Source: Bradyrhizobium sp. CIAT3101
GTDB lineage: Bacteria > Pseudomonadota > Alphaproteobacteria > Rhizobiales > Xanthobacteraceae
Assembly: GCF_029714945.1 (NCBI RefSeq)
Contig: NZ_CP121634.1
Span: 7,833,001-7,897,000 of the forward strand
Direction of reading: 5' to 3'
Length of the DNA stretch: 64,000 nucleotides
The notes below the pieces were generated by a model. That model saw nothing but the letters and a program-made list of their open reading frames with translations. It was not told the origin of the DNA and ran no database searches. Shown here in pieces: positions 8,407 through 16,801 of this stretch. The position numbers and the translations under genes were made by a program. Every line of letters begins with the position of its first letter. The first letter of the stretch is position 1.

Positions 8407-10017
8407 CTACCCCCTCGCCCGCAGCTCACGCCGCAGCACCTTGCCGGTCGCCGTCATCGGCAAGGTCTCGGCGAATTCGACGAAGCGCGGATATTCATGC
8501 GCCGCAAGCTGCACTTTCACGAATTCCTGGATCTCGCGCGCGAGCGTATCGCCCGCCGCAAAACCCGGGCGCAGCACGATCCAGGCCTTGATCGATTCCG
8601 TCCGGATCGGATCGGGAATGCCGACCACGGCAGCCATCGCCACCGACGGATGCTTCATCAGCGTGTGCTCGATTTCGGACGGGCCGACGCGGTAGCCGGC
8701 GGTGGTGATGACGTCGTCCTCGCGGCTGACATACCAGAAATAACCGTCTTCGTCCTGCACGCCGAGATCGCCGGTGAGCAGAAACTCGCCGGCATATTTC
8801 TTCGCCGTCGCCTCGGGATTGCGCCAGTATTCGAGCATGGTCACGGGGCATGGCTGGCGCACGCCGATGATGCCGCGCTGCCCGTGTGGCTGCTCCTCGC
8901 CCTTGTCATTGACGATACGGACATCAAAACCCGGCGTCGCCTTGCCCATCGAGCCCGGGCGGATCGGAAACAGGTTCGCATTGCTGCCGATCACCAGATT
9001 GCACTCGGTCTGGCCGAACACTTCATGGGCGTCGATGCCAAAGGTCTCGCGCACCCAGCCGAGCAACTCACCGCCGAGCGATTCGCCGCCGGTAAAAATG
9101 CTGCGCAGCTTGACGCCCGCATGTTTCACGCCGGCCTGCCGCATCAGCTTCAGCGCGGTCGGCGGCAGGAAGACGTTGCGCACGCCGAGATCGGCCATCA
9201 TCTGCATCGCCGCCTGCGGCTCGAATTTTCGCGCCCGATGGCCGACCAGCGGGATGCCGTGATACCAGAACGCGAACAGGCCGTTGACGAGACCGCCGAT
9301 CCAGGCCCAGTCCGCCGGCGTCCACATGAGGTCGCCGGGCCGCGGCAGGAAGTTGTGGCACATCTCGACATTGGGGAGATGGCCGAGCACGACGCGATGC
9401 GCATGCAACGCGCCCTTCGGATTGCCTGTCGTGCCCGAGGTGTAGATGATCAGTGCGGGATCGTCGGGGGAGGTGTCGACGGTCGCGAAGTCCTCGGACG
9501 CGGTTTCGATCGCCGACCAGAATGGCTTGGCGCCGGCGTGGACGGCACCGCTCGTGACATAGATGTCCTGCAGATAAGGCAGCCGATCGCGGATCTTCGT
9601 GAGCTTCTCCCAGCCCGCCTCATCCGTGATGATCGCCTTCGCTTGCGAATTCGCCAGGCGGAATTCCAGCGCGTCCTCACCGAACAGCGCGAAGAGCGGA
9701 ATCGAGATCAGGCCGGCGCGGAACGCCGCCATATGCACGATCGGCAGCTCCAGCGATTGCGACAGGAACACCGCAACGCGGTCGCCGCGCGTGAGCCCGT
9801 CCGCCGTCAGCACATTGGCGAAACGGCGCGACATCTCCGCGATCTCATCGAAGGAGGTGCGTGTGGTGGCGCCGCTCTCATCGACATAGACCAGCGCGAG
9901 ACGACCGGTGCCGTCGGCATGACGATCGCAGCACGCCTCCGCCATGTTGAAGCGCGCCGGGATGTCCCAGCGGAAGTTGCGGATGAGTTCGTCGTAGGTT
10001 GCGGCTTCCGTGAGCAT
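8407..10017 (-). CDS. Acyl-CoA synthetase (AMP-forming)
   Basis: A 536-residue member of the ANL adenylating superfamily, which activates a carboxylic acid with ATP and joins it to CoA. The phosphate-binding loop IIYTSGTTGNPKGALHAHR is clear. Further motifs are VFGQTECNLVIG (A5), FLLTGDLGVQDEDGYFWYVS (A7), REDDVITTAGYRVGPSEIE (A8) and the catalytic lysine region LPMTATGKVLRREL near the C-terminus. It resembles the acetyl or medium-chain acyl-CoA synthetase branch. The ATG at 10017 gives MLTEAATYDELIRNF; the upstream extension is out of family. It lies 10 bases from the epoxide hydrolase gene, so the two are probably co-transcribed. Confidence 0.9.
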   Translation of the reverse strand: MLTEAATYDELIRNFRWDIPARFNMAEACCDRHADGTGRLALVYVDESGATTRTSFDEIAEMSRRFANVLTADGLTRGDRVAVFLSQSLELPIVHMAAFRAGLISIPLFALFGEDALEFRLANSQAKAIITDEAGWEKLTKIRDRLPYLQDIYVTSGAVHAGAKPFWSAIETASEDFATVDTSPDDPALIIYTSGTTGNPKGALHAHRVVLGHLPNVEMCHNFLPRPGDLMWTPADWAWIGGLVNGLFAFWYHGIPLVGHRARKFEPQAAMQMMADLGVRNVFLPPTALKLMRQAGVKHAGVKLRSIFTGGESLGGELLGWVRETFGIDAHEVFGQTECNLVIGSNANLFPIRPGSMGKATPGFDVRIVNDKGEEQPHGQRGIIGVRQPCPVTMLEYWRNPEATAKKYAGEFLLTGDLGVQDEDGYFWYVSREDDVITTAGYRVGPSEIEHTLMKHPSVAMAAVVGIPDPIRTESIKAWIVLRPGFAAGDTLAREIQEFVKVQLAAHEYPRFVEFAETLPMTATGKVLRRELRARG

Positions 10018-10027
10018 GGGCTTGATC

Positions 10028-11167
10028 CTACCGCACGGTCGCGAAGAACTTGCGGACATCGCGCACGAACAGCTCCGGCTGCTCGAATGCGGCGAAATGC
10101 CCGCCCTTCTCCATCTCGCTCCAGTGGGTGATGTTGGAAAAATTCGGCTCCATCCAGCGCCGCACCGGCGTGATGATCTCCTTGGGGAACACCGCAACAC
10201 CGGTCGGCACCTTCACGGCCGGCGTCGTCCGGCGCTTGCCGAAGCTCTCCCAATAGAGCCGCGCCGAGGAGGTCGCCGTCTCCGTCGTCCAGTAGAGCAT
10301 GACGTTGTCGAGCAGCTCGTCCTTGTCAAAGATGTTTTCGGGGTGGCCGTCGCAATCGGTCCAGGCCCAGAATTTCTCCAGGATCCAGGCCGCCTGCCCA
10401 CTCGGCGAATCCGTCAAGCCGTAGCCCAGCGTCTGCGGCCGCGTCGATTGCTGCTTGGAGTAGCCGGAGTCGAGATCGACGTAATGCTTGAGCCCCGCAA
10501 GCGCGCGCTTCTCTTCCACCGTCGGCTCCCCCTCAACCTTCGGCGCGGCGTTGAACGCGAGCGTGATGTGGATGCCGGCGCAATGCTCCGGGTCCTGCCC
10601 ACCGAGCGAGGTCGTCACCGCCGAGCCCCAGTCGCCGCCTTGCGCGCCGTAACGCGCGTAACCCAACCGGTCCATCAGCTTCGCCCAGGTCGCCGCGATG
10701 CGGTCGACGCCCCAGCCGGTGGTTTTGGGTTTGGCCGAGAAGCCGAAGCCCGGCAGCGAGGGGCAGATCACATGGAAGGCGTCCGCGGGATTGCCGCCAT
10801 GCGCGGCGGGATCGGTGAGCGGCGCGATCACCTTCTGGAATTCGACGATCGAGCCGGGCCAGCCATGGGTGATGATCAGCGGCAGCGCGGCCGGCTCTTT
10901 CGAGCGGACATGCAGGAAGTGGATGTCTAGCCCGTCGATCTCGGTGGTGAACTGGTCGAAGCGATTGAGTTTTGCTTCGCGCGCCCGCCAGTCGTAGCCA
11001 TCCGCCCAATAGGCGCAGATCTCCCGGATCCATTTCAGCGGCGAGCCCTGGCTCCAATCATCAACCAGTTCCGCTTCCGGCCAGCGCGTACGGGCGAGAC
11101 GTGATTTGAGGTCGGCGAGAATGTCGTCGCTGATCGCGATGCGAAACGGTTTGATGGCGCCGGTCAT
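10028..11167 (-). CDS. Epoxide hydrolase (EHN-domain alpha/beta hydrolase)
   Basis: A 379-residue protein. It has the epoxide hydrolase N-terminal domain (residues 1-110, IKPFRIAISDDILADLKSRL and RTRWPE) followed by an alpha/beta hydrolase fold. Visible are the HGWPGS oxyanion motif, the nucleophile elbow AQGGDWGS (Asp nucleophile) and the late GGHFAAFEQPE histidine. It should open an epoxide to a diol. The start at 11167 has GGGAGG 6 bases upstream. It precedes the acyl-CoA synthetase on the same strand, hinting at a shared degradation route for an unknown substrate. Confidence 0.9.
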   Translation of the reverse strand: MTGAIKPFRIAISDDILADLKSRLARTRWPEAELVDDWSQGSPLKWIREICAYWADGYDWRAREAKLNRFDQFTTEIDGLDIHFLHVRSKEPAALPLIITHGWPGSIVEFQKVIAPLTDPAAHGGNPADAFHVICPSLPGFGFSAKPKTTGWGVDRIAATWAKLMDRLGYARYGAQGGDWGSAVTTSLGGQDPEHCAGIHITLAFNAAPKVEGEPTVEEKRALAGLKHYVDLDSGYSKQQSTRPQTLGYGLTDSPSGQAAWILEKFWAWTDCDGHPENIFDKDELLDNVMLYWTTETATSSARLYWESFGKRRTTPAVKVPTGVAVFPKEIITPVRRWMEPNFSNITHWSEMEKGGHFAAFEQPELFVRDVRKFFATVR

Positions 11168-11230
11168 CGGTTGCCTCCCGATTGTTTCTGTCGGGAGAGA
11201 GTAGACCGGATCGCCACAACAACAAAGGTG

Positions 11231-11416
11231 CCCATCCTCCCCTGGAGGGGGAGGATCGGTTCGCATGGAGCGAAGCGCAATGCGAACCGAGGTGGGGTGA
11301 TCTTTCCACACGAGCGGTACCCGAGTGGAGAGATCACCCCACCCCGCTCGCGCTTCGCGCATTCGACCCACGAGCGAGTTCCGCTCGTCTCGGACCCCTC
11401 CAGGGGAGGGTAAGAG
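11231..11416. repeat. Long palindromic intergenic repeat, copy 1
   Basis: A stretch of about 186 bases bounded by CCTCCCCTGGAGGGG on one side and CCCCTCCAGGGGAGGG on the other. The central motif GGTGGGGTGAT is matched later by ATCACCCCACCCC. Inner arms around GGTTCGCAT/ATGCGAACC add further hairpins. Related copies occur at 37461-37634, 46553-46700 and 52990-53176. It has no coding sense; the ORFs over it are shadows. Confidence 0.8.
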
Positions 11417-11417
11417 G

Positions 11418-11873
11418 CTAGCCCGACAGTGCCGACTTCACGAGACCAGATGCCTTGCCAAAGTCCATCTGGCCGGCGTACTTTGCCCGCAACGCGGCGA
11501 TCACCTTGCCCATGTCCTTCATGCCGGCGGCACCGGTTTCGCTGATGGCGTCCGCGATCGCCTTCTTCACCTCGTCGTCCGACATCTGCTTCGGCAAGTA
11601 CGCCGAGATGACCGCGATCTCTTCGCGCTCCTGGGCTGCGAGCTCGGCACGGCCGCCCTTGTCGTAGAGCTCGACCGACTCCTGGCGCTGCTTGATCATC
11701 TTCTGGAAGACGCCGAGCAGATCGGCGTCCGACAGCGGCGGCTTGCCGTTGCCGCGCGCTTCGATATCGGCATTCTTGATGGTCGAATTGACCATGCGCA
11801 GCGTGGACAGCTTGCGCTCGTCCTTGGCCTTCATGGCCTCCTTGACCGCATTGTTGATGTCGTCGCGCAGCAT
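11418..11873 (-). CDS. GatB/YqeY-domain protein
   Basis: A 151-residue protein of full YqeY length. It begins MLRDDINNAVKEAMKAKDER and has the family signature LPKQMSDDEVKKAI with a later KDMGKVIAALRAKY. YqeY shares the tail domain of GatB, which contacts tRNA in the amidotransferase; the standalone protein has no firm function. It sits alone, with repeat copy 1 directly after its stop and a short 33-base gap to the alpha/beta hydrolase gene upstream. Confidence 0.92.
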   Translation of the reverse strand: MLRDDINNAVKEAMKAKDERKLSTLRMVNSTIKNADIEARGNGKPPLSDADLLGVFQKMIKQRQESVELYDKGGRAELAAQEREEIAVISAYLPKQMSDDEVKKAIADAISETGAAGMKDMGKVIAALRAKYAGQMDFGKASGLVKSALSG

Positions 11874-11906
11874 GATGGTGATCCCTTCGAGTATCCGACG
11901 CCTGAT

Positions 11907-12635
11907 CTAGGCCGTTCGCGCCCCTGACACAACCGGAGTTCCCAGCCATTCGGCCAGCGCCCGCGTGGTCGCCTCGGGCTGCTCCGGCTGCGGCAGATGT
12001 CCGCAATTGGCCAGAACGACGAGCTTCGCGCCGACAATGCCCTCCGCCATCTCCTTCGAGAAGGCGTTGGGAATGGTGTTGTCCTGATCGCCCGTCAGCA
12101 CCAGCGTCGGGCATTTGATCGCCGCCAATGTGGGGCATGAATCCACCCGCGCGATGATCGCGCTCTGTTGCCGCAGATAGCCTTCGACGCCGACGTCGTC
12201 GCCCTGCTCATGCACGAGTTGACGTAGGCTGAGATCGTCACGGCGCGAAGGATGCACCAATTCCGGAAACATCTCCTCGCGCGCGGCGCGCAACTCGCCG
12301 CGCTTGGCGCGCTCCATCAGGCCAAGACGGCGCGCGGTCGCCTCCGGCGTATCAGGCCGCGCCTGGGTGTTGATCAGGGCGAGCTTCGCCACCCGCTCGG
12401 GGGCCTGGCGCATGATCTCCAGCGCGATGTAACCGCCCATCGAATGGCCCGCGAGCGCGAAGCGCGGCGGGGCCTCGCTCAGCACGCGAGCGGCGATCGC
12501 AGCCATGCTGTCGTCGCGGATATGGTTGGCAACCATCACGGGGCCAAAGCGCCAGAGCGCGGGGATCACGGGCGCATAGATGCGGGCCGAGGAAGCCAGC
12601 CCCGGAACCAGTAGAAGCGGGGTGGTCTGGTCCAT
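11907..12635 (-). CDS. Alpha/beta hydrolase
   Basis: A 242-residue alpha/beta hydrolase. Near the N-terminus is LLLVPGLASSARIY (oxyanion region). The nucleophile elbow is ALAGHSMGGYIALEIM with Ser near residue 82. A late Asp lies in LVLTGDQDNTIPN, and the His in LANCGHLPQPEQPEA completes the triad. Esterase or small-molecule hydrolase activity is likely; the substrate is unknown. It is divergent from carA across 146 bases. Confidence 0.88.
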   Translation of the reverse strand: MDQTTPLLLVPGLASSARIYAPVIPALWRFGPVMVANHIRDDSMAAIAARVLSEAPPRFALAGHSMGGYIALEIMRQAPERVAKLALINTQARPDTPEATARRLGLMERAKRGELRAAREEMFPELVHPSRRDDLSLRQLVHEQGDDVGVEGYLRQQSAIIARVDSCPTLAAIKCPTLVLTGDQDNTIPNAFSKEMAEGIVGAKLVVLANCGHLPQPEQPEATTRALAEWLGTPVVSGARTA

Positions 12636-12781
12636 TATTGCCTCGCAAGCCCAGGAATTTGCCGGAAATTATTCCGCCAAGCTTAAGTGCCTGAGGAGAC
12701 CTGTCAAATATGCAAAAACGCATGTGAATCCGCCGTTTCCCGCTTTGACGGGCGCGCTTCGGGGGCTTATGAAGCGGGCTC

Positions 12782-13972
12782 ATGACACAACATGAAAACG
12801 ATAACGCTTGGCCGGACCATAAACCGACCGCGCTCCTCGTGCTCGCCGATGGCACGGTGCTCGAAGGCTTTGGTCTCGGCGCCGAAGGCCAGGCCGTCGG
12901 TGAAGTCTGCTTCAACACCGCGATGACCGGCTATGAAGAGATCCTCACCGATCCCTCCTATGCCGGGCAGCTCATCACCTTCACCTTCCCGCATATCGGC
13001 AACGTCGGCACCAACGACGAAGACATCGAGACGGTGAACATGGCCGCGACGCCCGGCGCGCGTGGCGTGATCCTGCGCACCGCGATCACCGATCCCTCGA
13101 ATTACCGCGCCACCAAGCACCTCGACCAGTGGCTGAAGGCGCGTGGCATCATCGGCCTCTCCGGCATCGACACCCGCGCGCTGACCGCGCTGATCCGTTC
13201 GAAGGGCATGCCCAACGCCGTGATCGCACACGCCAAGGACGGCGAGTTCGATCTGCATGGGCTGAAGGAAGAAGCGCGCGAATGGCCCGGCCTCGAGGGC
13301 ATGGACCTCGTGCCGATGGTCACCTCGGGCCAGCGTTTCACCTGGGACGAGACGCCGTGGCTGTGGGACAAGGGTTTTGGCCGGCAGGACAACCCTGAAT
13401 TCAACGTCGTCGCCATCGACTACGGCATCAAGCGCAACATCCTGCGCCTGCTCGCCGGCGTCGGCTGCAAGGTGACGGTGGTGCCGGCAACGACCTCGTC
13501 CGAAGACATTCTGGCGATGAAGCCGGACGGCGTGTTTCTGTCGAACGGCCCGGGAGATCCGGCCGCGACCGGGAAATACGCGGTGCCCGTGATCCAGGAC
13601 GTGATCAAGTCGGGGACGCCGACCTTCGGAATTTGTCTCGGTCACCAGATGCTCGGCCTCGCCGTCGGCGCGAAGACCAAGAAGATGCATCAGGGCCATC
13701 ACGGGGCCAATCATCCCGTGAAGGACGAGACCACCGGCAAGGTCGAGATCACCTCGATGAACCACGGTTTTGCGGTGGACGAGAACACGCTGCCGAAGGG
13801 CGCGACGCAGACCCACATCTCGCTGTTCGACGGCTCCAATTGCGGCATCCAGCTCGACGGCAGGCCGGTGTTCTCGGTGCAGTACCATCCCGAGGCGTCG
13901 CCGGGTCCGCGCGACTCGCACTATCTGTTCCAGCGCTTTGCCGATCTGATGCGGCAGAAGAAGAGCGCGTAA
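12782..13972 (+). CDS. carA: Carbamoyl-phosphate synthase small subunit
   Basis: A 396-residue glutaminase subunit that releases ammonia from glutamine for the large subunit CarB, feeding pyrimidine and arginine synthesis. The N-terminal CPSase small-chain domain (about residues 15-150) opens with ALLVLADGTVLEGFGLGAEG. It is followed by a class I glutamine amidotransferase domain with the catalytic Cys in TFGICLGHQMLGLA (about residue 285) and the His/Glu pair in VQYHPEASPGP (about residue 367). carB is on the same strand 4.1 kb further on, so the two are not one tight operon. A strong terminator follows. Confidence 0.97.
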   Translation: MTQHENDNAWPDHKPTALLVLADGTVLEGFGLGAEGQAVGEVCFNTAMTGYEEILTDPSYAGQLITFTFPHIGNVGTNDEDIETVNMAATPGARGVILRTAITDPSNYRATKHLDQWLKARGIIGLSGIDTRALTALIRSKGMPNAVIAHAKDGEFDLHGLKEEAREWPGLEGMDLVPMVTSGQRFTWDETPWLWDKGFGRQDNPEFNVVAIDYGIKRNILRLLAGVGCKVTVVPATTSSEDILAMKPDGVFLSNGPGDPAATGKYAVPVIQDVIKSGTPTFGICLGHQMLGLAVGAKTKKMHQGHHGANHPVKDETTGKVEITSMNHGFAVDENTLPKGATQTHISLFDGSNCGIQLDGRPVFSVQYHPEASPGPRDSHYLFQRFADLMRQKKSA

Positions 13973-14000
13973 GGCGCGCTCGACATTGCTTCGTGACATC

Positions 14001-14027
14001 AGGCCCGGGTTCGTCCCGGGCCTTTTT
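14001..14027 (+). terminator. Intrinsic terminator after carA
   Basis: AGGCCCGGG, a short loop, CCCGGGCCT and a T-run form a GC-rich hairpin 28 bases past the carA stop. Confidence 0.85.
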
Positions 14028-14099
14028 GCTGTTCCGAGAACCGGGAACACCACCGAATTTCTCTCGTTGAACCTGCTACGCTCACGCAGGAGCCCTGCC

Positions 14100-14621
14100 A
14101 TGTCCGTCGTCCGCGACTATGCCGAGCCGCTCGCCATCGTCTTCAGGGATGACGGGCTGGTGCCGAACAACATCCTCCCCTTCCTGGTTTACCAGGGCGC
14201 GGTGACGCTCGATCCGAAGCGCCCTGAGGAGACCATCGAAAACCTGTTCGAAACCAACAATTGGGGCGGCACCTGGCGCAACGGCGTCTACGATTACCTG
14301 CACTACCACGCGACGGTGCATGAGGTGCTCGGCGTCGCGCGCGGCCATGCCCGCGTTCGTTTCGGCGGCGATCACGGCCAGGAGCTGGACATCAAGGCCG
14401 GCGATATCGCGATCCTGCCGGCCGGCACGGGACATCAGCGCATCAATGCGAGCGACGATTTCTGCGTGATCGGCGCCTATCCGCCGGGCTCGCGGATGGA
14501 GGTCACGCGGGCCACGCCGGAGAACCACGCCAAGGCGTTGAAGACGATTCCGAACGTCGCACGGCCGCCAGCCGATCCGGTCACGGGCAAGCACGGCGCG
14601 TTGATGCGGCTGTGGCGGTAG
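14100..14621 (+). CDS. Cupin-domain protein
   Basis: A 173-residue protein with a single cupin barrel. The metal-binding motif 1 is around HYHATVHEVLGVARGHARV, giving a His/His/Glu set. The second motif is around DIAILPAGTGHQRI, with the later His. The start ATG at 14100 follows CAGGAG. The N-terminus (AIVFRDDGLVPNNILPFLVY) is typical of small cupins of unknown role in rhizobia. A metal-dependent enzyme or a sugar-binding protein are both possible. It is separated from carA by a terminator, so it is probably transcribed on its own. Confidence 0.82.
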   Translation: MSVVRDYAEPLAIVFRDDGLVPNNILPFLVYQGAVTLDPKRPEETIENLFETNNWGGTWRNGVYDYLHYHATVHEVLGVARGHARVRFGGDHGQELDIKAGDIAILPAGTGHQRINASDDFCVIGAYPPGSRMEVTRATPENHAKALKTIPNVARPPADPVTGKHGALMRLWR

Positions 14622-14631
14622 TTACCGGCGA

Positions 14632-14732
14632 CGGTGCCGCAGGGTGGGCAAAGGCGCATTTGCGCCGTGCCCACGATCTCTCAATGATTGATACGAGACG
14701 TGGGCACGCTTCGCTTTGCCCACCCTGCGGAG
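14632..14732. repeat. Palindromic repeat, GTGGGCAAAG family, copy 1
   Basis: An inverted repeat with GGGTGGGCAAAGGCGCA near one end and CGCTTTGCCCACCC at the other, and GTGCCCACG/CGTGGGCAC inside. A second copy lies at 56173-56262. It sits between the convergent cupin and Dps genes, where it may also stop transcription. Confidence 0.7.
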
Positions 14733-14739
14733 GTTCGGC

Positions 14740-15264
14740 TTAAGCCTCGTTGCCGCCTTCCTGGCGGGTGGCTTCGAACAGGAACCAGGTCCGGCGCTCG
14801 GTCTCGTCGATGAAGTTTTCGAGGATGCTGGCGCTGGCGACGTCGCCGGCGTCGTCGCAGACCTCGTGCGCTTTGCGCATTGCGGCCGCGACATGCTTGT
14901 TGTCCTGCATCAGCTCGCGCAGCATTTCGCGCGGCGGGACGTAGTCCTCGTTGTTGTCCTTGATGGTCTGGAGCTTTGCGATCTGGCCGATCGACTTCAC
15001 CGTGGTGCCGCCGATCTTGCGGACGCGCTCGGCGAGCTGGTCGGTGGTGGCAAAAATCTGGTCCGACTGCTCGTCGAGCAGCAGGTGATAATCGCGGAAA
15101 TGCCGGCCGCTGATATGCCAGTGGAAATTCTTGGTCTTCAGGTACAGCGCGAACGCATCGGCCAGAAGCACGTTGAGCGCCTCCGAGACCTTGTTGACCG
15201 CCTGGGGCTGCAGATCGGTGGGGGTGTCGAGGTCGGGCGAGACCTTGCTGGGGGCTTTGCTCAC
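14740..15264 (-). CDS. dps: Dps-family DNA-protection ferritin
   Basis: A 174-residue ferritin-like protein of the Dps family, which oxidises and stores iron and protects DNA in stress. Ferroxidase-site residues are seen in YLKTKNFHWHISGRHFRDYH and LLLDEQSDQIF, and the family pattern continues with LAERVRKIGG. The C-terminal helix is EDYVPPREMLRELMQDN to RTWFLFEATRQE. The start is a GTG at 15264 with AGGAAGG six bases upstream; longer versions add residues outside the family. It is transcribed alone, convergent with the cupin gene. Confidence 0.9.
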   Translation of the reverse strand: MSKAPSKVSPDLDTPTDLQPQAVNKVSEALNVLLADAFALYLKTKNFHWHISGRHFRDYHLLLDEQSDQIFATTDQLAERVRKIGGTTVKSIGQIAKLQTIKDNNEDYVPPREMLRELMQDNKHVAAAMRKAHEVCDDAGDVASASILENFIDETERRTWFLFEATRQEGGNEA

Positions 15265-15368
15265 GGGAAACCTTCCTGTTAGGACGCGGACATTGACGGC
15301 GCGCCGTCGCACCCCTAACGCAAGGCGGGCAGCGCGGTTCCTAGATAGGAACCGCCGGGCGGGATACC

Positions 15369-16070
15369 ATGGACGATTGGATCGATTATTACGACTCGAC
15401 GCATACGATCTATGTCAGCAAGCTGCATCGCGATTTGCACTTCCAGATCATCGCGCGGGACATCATCGGCTACATCACCTCGCCCGACGCGACCGTGCTG
15501 GATTATGCCTGCGGCGAGGCGCTGTCGGCGAGCCAGGTGGCGGCGGCCTGCGGCCAGCTGATCCTGGCCGAACCCGCGCCCGGCGTGCGCGGCCGGCTGA
15601 TCGCGCGGTTTGCGCCGAATACAAAAATCCGTGTTCGGTCACTCGACGACGTCCGCAAGATGCAGGATCAGTCGATCGATCTCGTCGTGATGAACTCGGT
15701 CGCGCAATACATGACGGCGGAGGAGTTCGATGCCGCACTCATCAATGTCAGGCGCATCCTGAAGCCGTCCGGCAAGCTGGTGCTCGGCGATATCCTGCAG
15801 CCCCATGTCGGCATGGGCCGCGACGTCACGGCGCTGCTCTCCTTCGGCCTGCGCCACGGCTTCCTGAAGGACGCACTGATCGGGCTCGTCAGCACCGCGC
15901 TGTCAGATTACCGTCATCTGCGCACGCGCATCGGGCTCAAGCGCTACAGCGAGGACGAGATCGCGGCCAAGCTGAAGGCAGCGGGCTTCGCAGGTCAGCG
16001 CGCCAACACCAATATCGGCCACAATCGCTGGCGCATGACTTTCATCGCGCGGCCGCCTTTGGTGCGTTAA
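15369..16070 (+). CDS. Class I SAM-dependent methyltransferase
   Basis: A 233-residue Rossmann-like methyltransferase. Motif I is degenerate but present (TVLDYACGEALSASQVAAAC), followed by the acidic strand end (LILAEPAPGVRGRLIARFAP) and the motif IV region DLVVMNSVAQYMTAEEFDAA. The later strand KLVLGDILQP matches class I post-motif regions. The C-terminal part has LKRYSEDEIAAKLKAAGFAG. The substrate cannot be told. It stands alone, divergent from dps. Confidence 0.85.
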   Translation: MDDWIDYYDSTHTIYVSKLHRDLHFQIIARDIIGYITSPDATVLDYACGEALSASQVAAACGQLILAEPAPGVRGRLIARFAPNTKIRVRSLDDVRKMQDQSIDLVVMNSVAQYMTAEEFDAALINVRRILKPSGKLVLGDILQPHVGMGRDVTALLSFGLRHGFLKDALIGLVSTALSDYRHLRTRIGLKRYSEDEIAAKLKAAGFAGQRANTNIGHNRWRMTFIARPPLVR

Positions 16071-16124
16071 GCATAACACTTGGCTGAGGTGGCTTGTCGC
16101 AGCTCGATCGGACATGATCGCCGC

Positions 16125-16200
16125 GGCCCGGTGGCGGAAGCGTCTACGCGAGAGCAGTGCATTGCTCTTCATCCTGGTTCAAATCCAGGCCGGGTCTCCA
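16125..16200 (+). tRNA. tRNA-like gene with non-standard anticodon and D arms
   Basis: The 76-base cloverleaf has acceptor arms GGCCCGG (16125-16131) and CCGGGTC (16190-16196), a perfect T arm (CCTGG, TTCAAAT, CCAGG) and an encoded CCA at 16198-16200. The D arm keeps only three pairs (GCG/CGC) and its loop lacks the G18-G19 pair. The anticodon arm AGAGC/GCTCT encloses an 8-base loop, AGTGCATT, so the anticodon is unclear (TGC, GCA or CAT). It could be a decayed tRNA, or an unusual one that works outside translation. Confidence 0.6.
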
Positions 16201-16262
16201 CGCTTCGCCCCTGCGGGGCTACGCGTGGCGCAGCCACGCAAGGCCCGCAGGGGCGAAGCGTG
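16199..16262. repeat. Perfect 19-bp hairpin directly after the tRNA-like gene
   Basis: Arms at 16199-16217 and 16244-16262 (CACGCTTCGCCCCTGCGGG and its exact complement) enclose a second stem, GCGTGGC/GCCACGC. The left arm starts inside the encoded CCA. It may be a mobile palindromic repeat or a transcript end, though it lacks a T-run. Confidence 0.75.
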
Positions 16263-16316
16263 TCCGGCGTAGCCGGAGCGAAGCGACGGCGAAGACGGAC
16301 TGTCCGCCCAAAGACT

Positions 16317-16688
16317 TCAATCCACCTTCACGACTTCGCACGTCGCACTCAGCTGAAGCCTGTCCGCATCCTTCGCCGCTGACTTGAGCACGGCGTCAAG
16401 CAGGCCGGGAAAGCGTGCCTCGAGATCCTCGCGACGGAGCCGCATGAAGCGGTTGGTGCCCGCGATTCGCGTCTGCATCAGCCCGCAATCGCGCAGCTTT
16501 GCGAAGTGATAGGTGAGGTTCGACTTGCCGGAGAGGCCGTTGAAGTCGCCGCAGCAAAGCTCGCTGCTGACACGTTCCTGCTGGGCGAGCTGATACACGA
16601 TCGCCAACCGGATCGGATCGCTCAGACAATCCAGAATCAGGGGCAGCTCGATCTGTTCGCGCGTGGGATGGGGAGGCGTGCGGCTCAT
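16317..16688 (-). CDS. ArsR/HTH-family regulator of the adjacent MFS gene
   Basis: A 123-residue winged-helix protein. It starts near LPLILDCLSDPIRLAIVYQL and has the recognition helix around SGKSNLTYHFAKLRDCGLMQ. A Cys pair (SSELCCGDF, about residues 45-46) lies next to the helix and could respond to redox state or a metal, though this is not proven. It is divergent from the MFS transporter, and both starts are flanked by the same GTTCAA...TTGAAC palindrome, so it very likely represses both genes. Its own -10 (TATGAT) lies 9 bases before the ATG. Confidence 0.88.
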   Translation of the reverse strand: MSRTPPHPTREQIELPLILDCLSDPIRLAIVYQLAQQERVSSELCCGDFNGLSGKSNLTYHFAKLRDCGLMQTRIAGTNRFMRLRREDLEARFPGLLDAVLKSAAKDADRLQLSATCEVVKVD

Positions 16689-16719
16689 GATCCCTGAATC
16701 ATAGCGATGCGATCACAAT

Positions 16720-16737
16720 GTTCAATAGTTCTTGAAC
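16720..16737. promoter_or_regulatory. Operator 1 for the ArsR-type regulator
   Basis: GTTCAATAGTTCTTGAAC has GTTCAA/TTGAAC arms. On the minus strand its TTGAAC half serves as a -35 box, 16 bases before TATGAT (16698-16703) in front of the regulator gene. Confidence 0.7.
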
Positions 16738-16740
16738 CAA

Positions 16741-16785
16741 TTGACTCCTGAATCGCCATCTTCGATAGTTCAATAAACATTGAAC
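16741..16785 (+). promoter_or_regulatory. MFS promoter and operator 2
   Basis: TTGACT at 16741-16746 and GATAGT at 16764-16769 are 17 bases apart. The perfect palindrome GTTCAATAAACATTGAAC (16768-16785) overlaps the -10 box and start site, so a bound repressor would block initiation. Confidence 0.7.
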
Positions 16786-16801
16786 ATAGGGACTACTAGC
16801 A

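Noticed and set aside
8026..10131. 701-codon forward ORF opposite the MarR and acyl-CoA synthetase genes
   Set aside because: The reverse strand encodes both proteins with full motifs.
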